Positions 50,361 to 61,700 of a stretch of 64,000 bases of DNA are shown here, piece by piece; the first letter of the stretch is position 1; each line of letters opens with the position of its first letter. Under the pieces are notes generated by a model. That model saw only the letters and a program-made list of their open reading frames with translations. It was not told the DNA's origin and ran no database searches. The stretch comes from an uncultured Bacteroidales bacterium (GTDB lineage: Bacteria > Bacteroidota > Bacteroidia > Bacteroidales > FEN-979), in NCBI GenBank assembly GCA_903926565.1, contig CAIYJU010000076.1:1-64000 (forward strand), in the 5' to 3' direction. Position numbers and translations under genes: made by a program.

Positions 50361-52367
50361 ATGAAAAGGAACCAATTCCGGGTATTTCTCCGTACACTTT
50401 TCATGATTATTGTCTGCCTCTTTCTGTTGTCAGGGTTTTCTGTCACAGGGCAAAATGCGCCTGTCACCACACTGGCCACTGTCGGAAATGTTGTTCCCGG
50501 TCAGGTGGAGGTGCCAATTATGGTCACAGGTTTCAATAACATTGGCGCAATTTCCTTATCTTTTGATTATCAATATGCAGGCCTGCATTTCGTGCAGGGT
50601 GTTCCCAATGCCATGCTTGATGGGTTTGCCATTGGTGACCATGATCTCGGAAACGGCAAGCATCGTATCACCATGGGCTGGTTTGGTTCCGGGACATCAC
50701 TTGGCAACGGTGAAGTAATCATGATGGTTACGTTTACATTTCTGGGAGGGATCACCGCACTGGAATTTTACGACAACGGGCCCTCATGCGAGTATGCTGA
50801 TGCGAACTACAATGTTTTGAATGATCTTCCGCAAAGCACCTATTATATCGATGGTCTGGTATGCGGGAATATTCCTAATCCGGGTCTCATCACTGGTGAT
50901 CCTGCCGTATGCCGCGGACAAACAGGGGTAGGGTATGGGGTTGCTCCGGTGCCCAATGCAACAAGTTACCAATGGGTGCTGCCTGCCGGTGCAGCAATCG
51001 TAAGTGGCATTAACACGAATGCAATATCGGTTGATTTTTCCCCGACAGCCGTTTCCGGCAATATCACCGTTCATGGTGTGAATGGATGCGGAAACGGTTC
51101 TCCATCACAGCTTGCCGTTACAGTAAGCCCATTACCTGTTGCAAACGCCGGGACGGATGTTACAATTCCTTATGGTACAAGTACTACGCTCCATGCTGCT
51201 TCCGGTGGCACTGGTTCATTTAGTTACCATTGGTCGCCCGAATCGTTGCTTGTAAATCCGAACCTGCAGAATCCGCAAACTGTGAACCTGACAGTCACCT
51301 CTGTTTTTACACTGGCAGTAACCAACCTGGCAACGCTTTGCAATGATTCTGACGAGGTTGTGGTTACCATCTCAGGAGGGCCTCTCAATGCAAATCCGGT
51401 TTCGATTCCTGGCGCCATCTGCAGAGGCACATCAGCCCAGTTATTTGCAAATGCAGGAGGAGGCTCTGGAAATTATACATACACATGGAGTTGTACTCCG
51501 CCGGGAAGCCCTCCATGGAGTTCGAGCCAGCCAAGTCCGATGGTCTCCCCGGATTCATCAAAAGTATATCAGTTGTCACTTTTCGACGGTTTCAATACAA
51601 TCGTTCGTTCAACTTCGCTGACAGTTTACCAGTTGCCTTCAGCAACAATTTCCGGAGGAGATACCCTCTGCGGGACTGGCAATTCCACTGTTCTCACTGT
51701 TGGACTGACCGGTACGCCGCCGTGGACATTTTATTATTCAAATGGGATCAGCACATGGCTTGTATCCGCTCAATACACAACCCCGTATTCAATTGTTGCA
51801 ACCGAAGCAGGAAATTATACCATTTTAGCCATGACAGACGACAGATGTACTGGTACGACTGCCGGTTCTGCCATTGTCGGAGTTTTTCCGATACCTCCTG
51901 TACCAGTCATATCAGTTAACGGGACGGAGTTATTCTCCTCGGGCTGTTGCGGCAACCAGTGGTATAAAAACGGTATCATGATCCCGGGAGCGACTTCACA
52001 GGTTTACGAACCCCTGGTAACCGCGCATTATTTTGACATCGTTACTGTAAATGGGTGTAAATCTGATACATCAAATGAGATTTACTATTTCATGACAGGG
52101 GTTGGTAAATATGCCAAATCTGGTTTAAAGGTGGAACCGATCCCGGCAAGGGACTACCTTCATGTAAAATTATCAGGAATTGTACAACAGGTCTCGCAGA
52201 TAGATATATACTCCATCACCGGTCGACTTGAAGAAAGATTGTCATACCATCCACAGGTTTCCCCGGATGAACTTCTTGTCAACATTCAGCATCTTTCACC
52301 CGGGATGTACCTTCTTTCCGTTATTTCCGACACAGGAAAGACAGTATTGAAATTTATTGTACAATAA
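50361..52367 (+). CDS. Secreted protein with cohesin-like domain, PKD/Ig-like domains and T9SS sorting domain
   Basis: VEVPIMVTGFNNIGAISLSFDYQ...FYDNGPSCEYADANYNVLNDLPQSTYYIDG; C-terminal KVEPIPARDYLHVKLSG...GMYLLSVISDTGKTVLKFIVQ. Confidence 0.82.
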   Translation: MKRNQFRVFLRTLFMIIVCLFLLSGFSVTGQNAPVTTLATVGNVVPGQVEVPIMVTGFNNIGAISLSFDYQYAGLHFVQGVPNAMLDGFAIGDHDLGNGKHRITMGWFGSGTSLGNGEVIMMVTFTFLGGITALEFYDNGPSCEYADANYNVLNDLPQSTYYIDGLVCGNIPNPGLITGDPAVCRGQTGVGYGVAPVPNATSYQWVLPAGAAIVSGINTNAISVDFSPTAVSGNITVHGVNGCGNGSPSQLAVTVSPLPVANAGTDVTIPYGTSTTLHAASGGTGSFSYHWSPESLLVNPNLQNPQTVNLTVTSVFTLAVTNLATLCNDSDEVVVTISGGPLNANPVSIPGAICRGTSAQLFANAGGGSGNYTYTWSCTPPGSPPWSSSQPSPMVSPDSSKVYQLSLFDGFNTIVRSTSLTVYQLPSATISGGDTLCGTGNSTVLTVGLTGTPPWTFYYSNGISTWLVSAQYTTPYSIVATEAGNYTILAMTDDRCTGTTAGSAIVGVFPIPPVPVISVNGTELFSSGCCGNQWYKNGIMIPGATSQVYEPLVTAHYFDIVTVNGCKSDTSNEIYYFMTGVGKYAKSGLKVEPIPARDYLHVKLSGIVQQVSQIDIYSITGRLEERLSYHPQVSPDELLVNIQHLSPGMYLLSVISDTGKTVLKFIVQ

Positions 52368-52592
52368 TAAGGTAACCCTTATTGTTTTTCCCGGTTCCCA
52401 CGTCCATCCCGTGTTTACCTCACACTAACCATACCTTCAAACAGCGCTGTTAGTTACTTTACATCAGAGCTGGATCTGTTTATGATGCTGGAATTGTGTG
52501 TTAAGTTAATGGATAACAGTTAGGTTTTGTTTATTTCATTTCGAAAAATCCTATTTAAAGATTATTGGAAATTGTTAAAAAAAATTAATTAT

Positions 52593-52623
52593 TTGGAATT
52601 GGTATAAATAAATATTAGGTTTG
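52593..52623 (+). promoter_or_regulatory. Bacteroidota-type promoter (TTG-20 bp-TAGGTTTG) for the giant repeat gene
   Basis: TAGGTTTG at 52616-52623, 110 bp before the ATG at 52733. Confidence 0.55.
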
Positions 52624-52732
52624 CAGACTTTTTTCATACTCTGAATGAGTTTGTGCTGACGGGTAAAAATGGTGTTTAGAAAAATGAGCAAAGGCAAATC
52701 GATTTTGTTTTACTTCCTTTAAATTAAAGAAC

Positions 52733-55700
52733 ATGCAACATATTTTATACAAACTGTACAAGACTGCGGGAGCGCTGATGTACGCATCATCAAGAATTTT
52801 ATCGATCATTGCCCTCGGTTTCTTTCTGGGTAACGGCAATTCCAATGCACAAACTACATTGGTTGGGTCAGAAAAGTTAAACCCGGGACAAAGCCGGTCG
52901 TTTGTTCAACCTGAAAAGGAGTTGGAACAGCGGGTCAGGGAAACACTCAAGACGAATGGAGAGACACTCAGGTTCATGGAGAACCTCGGGCAGATACCGA
53001 ATGCTGCCGTTCTCTATTATCTTGAAAGTAAAAATGGTTCGGTTTACATTGAGAAGAACAGGATCCGTTTTGTAGCTGTTGATGAGATTCTTGTCCCACA
53101 GTCTGCTGCATTGGATGAAACTGCTGATGCTTCATCCCGTAAAATGAAAAGTGAGATTAAGGGCACACATACCTTCACGCTTTACCTGGATGGAGCGAAT
53201 CCCGGTTCAATGTTGCAGCTGGGAGAATCATTCACGACAAAATATAACTATTTTCAGAGCGAAGACTCAAAAGGATGGTTTAAAGGAGTAAAAGCTGCAA
53301 AAGATTTGACAATAAAAGATATATATCAGGGTGTTGATCTGAGGTTATACAGCAACCAGGATGGTTCCCTTGAATTCGACTGGATTATGAAACCAGGGGC
53401 GGATTTCGGCCAGGTAAAAATGCATTTTGAAGGACAGGATGACCTTGATGTTGACAACCTTGGAAATCTGAAGGTAGGATTGCGTTTTACAGATATGAAC
53501 TTCAACATCCCTGAGTCCTACCAGGTTACAGAAAAAGGTAAAGTGTCGGTTACCCTTGCGTTTAATAAACTGAACGGCAATACGATCAATTTTGTTTCAC
53601 AATCAATAATTGACGCAAGATATCCGCTGGTTATTGACCCGGTGTTAAACTGGGGAACTTTTATGGATGGCAACCTTTCCAATTTCGACCAGTACCTCTT
53701 CGCCATCCAGATCAATCCCGCTGACGGAAACGTTTATTGTGCAGGAAGTTCAAACCAGAATATTCCAACAGGGGCGGCACCATACACTGCCAACGGTTAT
53801 CTGAACAGTGTAGCCGGATTTTCCAATAACTCCAACGGTGTACACGTTGCATGTCTTTATAGGGTGAATAGTTCTGGTACACAGCTTGTTGACCTTACGT
53901 TGTTCGGACCCGCCTCAGTAAGCGGAGTGACGAATGGATTATCTGCCTATGCGTTAAGCCTCTCGCCGACAAGGGTTTTTGTTGGCGGATTCACTGAGGT
54001 AAACATCCCTGCTGCTGGAACCCAGTTTGATAATACACGCAATGGTACAGATGGTTTTGTTGCAGTTTTCAGCCGCGACCTGGGAACCCTTGTTTATTCA
54101 ACATACCTGGGAAGTACAGGAAATGAGACCAGGGGTGTCACCTCCATCCGGGCGCTAGGAGATGACTCATTTGCAGTTGGACTCACTGCTGTGGCGGCTT
54201 TACCTGCAAGTTACATCAGCGCTGGCGTTGCAGATAACACCTTTGCAGGAAGTGAAATGTACATCGCGAAATTCAGCACACTGAATACACTGGCCTGGGG
54301 AACCTATGTTGGTGGAACCGGCAACGACGTGTTTAATGATATCGAAGTTCTTGCAGATGGCAGAGTTGCCTTTGCCGGATATGGAAATGCTGCGATTACG
54401 GAAGTAAACAGCGCAGCTGCCGCTTCTGCAGGAACCGACAATGATGGCATCATCGGAGTTTTGAACAGTTCAGGTACTGCTTTTAACTATCTTGATAAAA
54501 TTGGGGGTGACGCAGCAGACCAGATTCTCGATGTAGAAGTTGTAGGGAATACCTTGTTCTGGACAGGATCGGCAACAAGAGGGTCATCTGTGCCCAATGA
54601 ATTTCCTACGACTTCGGGCTCTTATGATACATCCTCCAATGGAGGAACTGATGTTGTTGTCGGATCAGTCAGTACTGCCGGAGGTGCCGGCAGTTATAAG
54701 GCTACTTTTTACGGCGGTGGCGGCAATGACATCGGAAGCTGCTTAAGGCTGGTAACCCAAACCGGGTGCGGAGGAGTATCAAACTCCTTTTTACTGGTTT
54801 TTGGAACATCCTATTCATCCGGAGCTCTGCTGCCAACACTTAACCTTAACAATGAAGCGTTCTATAATGCTACAAACAGGGGCGGAGCTGATATTTTCTT
54901 TGCAGGTTTCAGTGAAGATATGGCATCTTTAACCTATGCAACCCTGATTGGCGGAACAGGCGACGATTATCTTGGTGAAACAGGATCGCCACGCGGAGCC
55001 AACCACTTGTTTGTGAATGGTGCAAATATCTATTGCGGAACAACAACACACAGTGCAACACATTTCCCGACCATTGTTGCCGGGGGATTTGATCTTTCCA
55101 AATCAAACAGCACGAACGACTCACATATCCTTTTTGCAATTCAGTTTGCATCCATACTCACTTCTGATTATGGAGATGCACCTGCAAGTTATGGTTCACC
55201 GTCGCACACCCTCAGTTGTTCAACAATCAGGATCGGTGCCCTTCTCGACAGTGAACAGGCTCCAATCCCCACCACCCAGGCCAATGGCGATGACCTGAAC
55301 AATACTGATGATGAAGACGGGATCAGTACGCTTCCCATATTTTCTACCGGTGGACCGCAAAATATCAGTGTGACCGTCAACAACCTTTTGAATTCCACTG
55401 GGAGTTCTGCCAATCTGTATGGATGGATCGATCTCAACAGTGACGGACAGTTTTCAGGCAATGAATTCACTTCAGTTACCGTGGCGAATGGTTTTACCGG
55501 TTCAAAGACGCTTACATGGAGTGGTGTCACAGTGAGTGGCTCTCAAACAGCGCATTTTCTCAGAATCCGGCTGACCACCAACGTGCTGAACGACAATGCA
55601 GGTACAGCTTCAGTTGATGAGCGTTCCACCGCCGCTGCCTCAGACGGGGAAGTTGAAGATTACCTTACCGTTCTTGTACCTGCCGTTCCAACGTGGACCT

Positions 55701-58700
55701 TGGCCAAAACAAGCACTACAAACCCGAACCAGTACAGTGCAGTCGGCAATATTCTTACCTATTCCATTGTAATTCAAAATACAGGAAATGTGTCGATCAG
55801 CGGTGTAACAGTCACTGACCCCGGAGCAAACCCGGGAAGCATCACCTATCTTTCAGGAGATGTAAACAGCAATAATATAATGGAGGTAACGGAAACCTGG
55901 ACCTACAGTGCAGCACATACCGTTACACAGGCCAACATGGATGCAGGTTTCTATACCAATACGGCGACAGTTACGGGAACTCCCACAGGCGGGACCCTCA
56001 GCCCGGCCACAGATAATGAAACAATTCCATCTACCGGTGCAAACCCGGCCATATCACTGGCCAAAACAGGTACGCCACACTTTGGTCCTGACGGCATCCC
56101 ACAGGCAGGGGAAACAATAACTTATGCCTTTGTGGTGACCAATACCGGCAACTTAACACTGACGAATGTTACGATCATTGACCCGAACGCGGCGATTTCC
56201 GGAGGGCCGATTGCATCATTGACACCCGGAGCATCAAACAGCAGTACCTTCACCGGGTTACATACGCTGACCCAGGCTGAAATCAATTCCGGTACCTTTA
56301 CCAATGTGGCTACTGTTTCCGGCACACCCCCATTTGGAGGGGCAGTGACAGGTACGGATGGTGATACTCAGCCCCTGCCAGCCTCTTCATCCATTTCAAT
56401 GACCAAGACCGGGACGCTTCATACAGATGTAGTTGCTCCGGCTGGAATTGCCAACCCGGGTGATCAGATTACCTATGTTTTTACGGTAACCAACACCGGA
56501 AATACTACCCTGACCAATATTACAATCAGTGATCCGCAGGCAACAATTTCCGGTGGCCCGGTTGCCACGCTTGCGCCGGGTGCTTCCAACAGCAGCACTT
56601 TCACGGCAACCTATACCCTTACCCAGGCCAATGTCAATGCTGGTACTTTTACAAATACCGCGACTGCCTCCGGTTTACCTCCCAGCGGTCCTGCAGTGAC
56701 CGGAGCAGATGGAGACACCCAGGCATTAACTGCATTTCCCGGTATAGATCTTGTCAAGAACGGGACGCCGAATTTCGGTGCAGACGGACTTGCCCAGGCC
56801 GGTGAAACAATCACCTATTCTTTCACCATTACCAATACCGGCAATGTCACCCTGACCAATGTAACACTCAGCGACCCCATTGTGACCATTATTGGCGGGC
56901 CGATTGCCTCACTTGCCCCCGGAGCCGTCAACAATTCGACATTTACTGCCACATATTTCCTTACGCAGGCAGATATCAACGCCGGTTCCTTTACCAATAC
57001 CGCGATTGCTACGGGGAAAGATCCTCAAAATCACGATATCACAGGAGCTGACAGTCATACCCAACCCTTAAATCAGTCTGTCAGCATTGACCTTAACAAA
57101 ACAGGCAACCCGAATTTCGGGCCCGACGGAATTCCCCAGGCTGGCGAAACAATTACTTACACATTTACCATCACCAACAACAGCAACGTAACGCTGACCA
57201 ATGTCACGCTGAGTGATCTGCAGGTTAACATTACCGGAGGCCCGATCGCCTCAATGGCACCTGGTGCATCCGACAACACAACCTTCAGTGCAACATATAC
57301 ATTGACCCAGGCCAACATCGATGCAGGGGTGTTTGTAAACACGGCTACAGTCAGTGCAAAGGATCCGGGTAATAACGATGTTACCCATACCGACAGTCAT
57401 ACACAGCCACTGCCTGCTGCCTCTTCCATCTCAATGGCAAAGACCGGAACATTGAACATGAATGTTGTTGCACCGAATGGTGTGCCCAACCCTGGTGACC
57501 AGATAACATACTCTTTCACCGTAACCAACACAGGAAACACCACCCTCACCAATGTGACCATTTCCGACCCTCAGGTCAGTGTTACAGGTGGCCCCATTGC
57601 AATACTTGCCCCGGGTGCCACCAACAGCAGCACGTTCACTGCAATACACATATTGTCCCAGGCAGACATTGATGCAGGAACGTATACAAATACTGCAACG
57701 GCAACGGGTACACCACCGTCTGGTCCTGTTGTAACAGGAACCGATGATGATACACGAATCTTGCCTGCTTCTTCCTCTGTTTCGTTGACCAAGACAGGAA
57801 CACTGCACATGGATGTTGTTGCACCGAATGGTGTTGCCAATGCCGGTGACCAGGTTACCTACACATTCACGGTTACCAACACCGGGAATACTACCCTGAC
57901 CAACCTGACTGTAACAGATCCGCTTGCGGTTATCTCAGGTGGCCCGATTGCCTCACTGGCGCCGGGTGCAACAAACAGCAGTACCTTCACCGGTACGCAC
58001 ACACTGACCCAGGCAGAGATCGATGCCGGTACATTTACCAACCTGGCAACAGCTTCAGGGACACCTCCATCGGGCCCCGCTATTACAGGAACTGATGATG
58101 ACACACAGACCATTCCCGCTGTTTCATCACTTGCACTGACCAAAACAGGTACTGTTCATGATGATGTAATAGCTCCCAATGGCATTGCCAATGCCGGCGA
58201 CCAGATCACTTATGCTTTTGCTGTCACCAACACAGGCAACACAACGCTCACAAATATTACGATCACTGACCTGCAGGTAACACTGTCCGGCGGACCGATC
58301 ACCTCTCTTGCTCCCGGTGCAACAGACAACAGCACCTTTACCGCCACTCATGTTCTAACCCAGGCTGATATTGATGCCGGTACTTATTCAAATACTGCAA
58401 CCGCATCAGGTACACCACCATCTGGTCCGCCAGTAACCGGAACAGATGACGATACCCGTCTGCTCCCTTCGGCTTCGTCCATATCAATGACAAAGACTGG
58501 CACACTTCACACGGACGTTGTTGCACCAAATGGAGTTGCGAATGCCGGTGACCAGATTACCTATGCATTCACGGTTACGAATACAGGGAATACAACCCTG
58601 ACCAATGTGACAATCGCGGATCCCCAGGCTGTAATGTCAGGAGGTCCGATTGCTTCACTGGCTCCTGGAGCATCGAACAGCACAACCTTCACCGGTATTC

Positions 58701-61700
58701 ACACCCTGACCCAGTCCGAGATCAATGCAGGCACATTCACCAACATAGCCTCAGTTTCAGGGACTCCACCATCCGGCCCGGAAGTGACAGGTACAGATGA
58801 TGACACCCAGGCCCTGCCGGCTGCATCTTCCATTTCGATGACCAAAACCGGAACACTTCATGTTGATGTTGTTGCTCCCAATGGCATTGCCAACGCCGGT
58901 GATCAGATCACTTATGCTTTCACGGTGACCAATACCGGCAATACCACGCTTACGGATGTTATCATAACCGATCCAAATGCCGTTGTGTCCGGAAGCCCCA
59001 TCGCATCCCTGGCCCCGGGCGCAACCAACAGCAGTGCATTCACGGCAATTTACACACTGACCCAGGCAGATATTGATGCCGGCACCTTTACCAATGTGGC
59101 CACAGTTGAAGGTACACCTCCAACCGGCCCGGATGTAACCGGAACGGATGATGATACACAGTCATTGCCGAAAACAGCAGGTATTGACCTCGTTAAGATG
59201 GGAACCCCTCATTTCGGCCCCGATGGCCTTGCCCAGGCCGGAGAGACCATTACGTATGCCTTTACCATCACCAACACCGGCAATGTGACCCTAACTAATA
59301 TCATACTCAACGACCCTGTCGTTACAGTTATCGGTGGCCCGATTGCATCACTGGCCCCCGGAGCAGTTGACAACAGCACCTTTACCGCAACTTACACGTT
59401 GACCCAGGCAGATATCAATGCCGGCTTTTTCACAAATACAGCCATTGTTACCGGAAAAGATCCGCAAAATCAGGATGTAATTGGAACAGACAGTCATACG
59501 CAGCCACTTGATCAGGCTGTCAGCATCGATCTGGATAAAACCGGGGTTCCTGATTTTGGAGCTGATGGCATTCCCCAGGCAGGCGAAACCGTTTCCTATA
59601 CTTTCACGGTGACCAATAACAGCAATGTCACGCTGACCAATATAACGATCAACGATCCCCAGGTAGCTGTGTCCGGCGGGCCAATTGCATCTCTGGCTCC
59701 CGGTTTATCAGACAATACGACCTTCACTGCGGTATATCTCCTGACCCAGGCGAATATTGATGCAGGTGTTTTTGTCAACACGGCCACTGTAACAGGTAAA
59801 GACCCGAATAGCAACGACGTAACTCATACCGACAGCCACTCACAACCATTGCAGACAGTATCGTCAATCTCACTGACCAAAACAGGTACTGTTCATGATG
59901 ATGTAATAGCTCCCAATGGCATTGCCAATGCCGGCGACCAGATCACCTATGCTTTTGCTGTCACCAACACAGGCAACACAACACTCACGAATGTGACCAT
60001 AACCGACCTTCTGGCCGGTGTGACCGGTGGACCGATTGCTTCGCTGGCTCCAGGTGCAACTGACAACAGCACCTTCACTGCAACACACATTTTGACACAG
60101 GCTGATATTGATGCAGGGTCCTATACAAACTCTGCAACCGCTTCAGGTACACCACCATCTGGTCCGCCAGTTAGCGGAACGGATGACGACACGCGTCCGT
60201 TGCCTTCAGCTTCATCCATTTCGATGACAAAGACAGGGACACTCCACACAGATGTTGTTGCACCTGCAAGTGTTCCCAATGCAGGTGATCAGATCACCTA
60301 TGTCTTCACGGTGACAAATACAGGCAATACAACACTCACAAATGTTGGCATCACTGATACCCAGGTAGCGGTTTCCGGGAACCTCATTGCACTTTTAGCC
60401 CCGGGAGAGAGCAACAACAGTAGTTTTACGGCAATCTATACCCTCACGCAGGCGGATATTGATGCAGGTACCTTTACCAATGTCGCTTATGCCAATGGAA
60501 CTCCGCCATCAGGTCCTGATGTGTCCGGAACAGATGACGATACCCAGACCTTGCAGGCAGTCTCTTCCATTTCCATGACCAAAACAGGAACACTGCATGT
60601 TGATGTTGTGGCTCCCAATGGCATTGCCAACGCCGGCGATCAGATCACTTATGCTTTCACGGTGACCAATACCGGCAATACTACTCTCACGGATATCACC
60701 ATTACCGACCTTCAGGCCGGAATGTCCGGTGGGCCGATTTTATCACTTGCACCCGGTGCAACGAACAGCAGTACATTCACCGCAATTTATACACTGACCC
60801 AGGCCGACATCAACGCTGGTACCTTTACCAACCTGGCCACAGTTTCGGGTACGCCGCCAAGCGGCCCGGCTGTCACAGGGACGGATGATGACACACAGAC
60901 ATTGGTAAAATCATCAGGTATTGACCTTGTAAAGATCGGAACTCCCAATTTTGGAGTCGATGGTCTTGCCCAGGCCGGAGAGACCATCACCTATTCCTTT
61001 ACTGTCACCAATACCGGGAATGTTACCCTGACCAATATTACGCTCATTGACCCTGTTGTCACAGTGATTGGTGGCCCGATTGCTTCCCTGGCCCCCGGCG
61101 CAGCAGACAACAGCACCTTTACCGCGACCTATACAGTAACCCAGGGTGATATCAATGCAGGCTCGTTCACCAATACAGCCACGGTAACCGGAAAAGATCC
61201 GCAAAACCAGGATGTAATCGGCACAGACAGTCATACACAGCCATTGGATCAGTCTGTCAGCATCGATCTGGATAAAACCGGGGTTCCTGATTTTGGCGCT
61301 GATGGCATTCCCCAGGCAGGCGAAACCGTTTCCTATACTTTCACGGTGACCAATAACAGCAATGTCACGTTGACCAATATAACGATCAACGATCCCCAGG
61401 TAGCTGTGTCCGGCGGGCCAATTGCATCTCTGGCTCCCGGTTTATCAGACAATACGACTTTCACTGCAGTTTATACCCTGACCCAGGCGAATATTGATGC
61501 AGGCGCATTTGTCAACACGGCCACTGTTACAGGGAAAGACCCCAATAACAATGACGTAACTCATACCGACAGCCACTCACAACCATTGCCAGCTGCTTCG
61601 TCTATATCAATGACCAAGACCGGAACTGTTCATAGCGATGTTGTGATGCCTGATGGTATTGTCAATGCCGGTGACCAGATTAGTTATACCTTTTCGGTCA

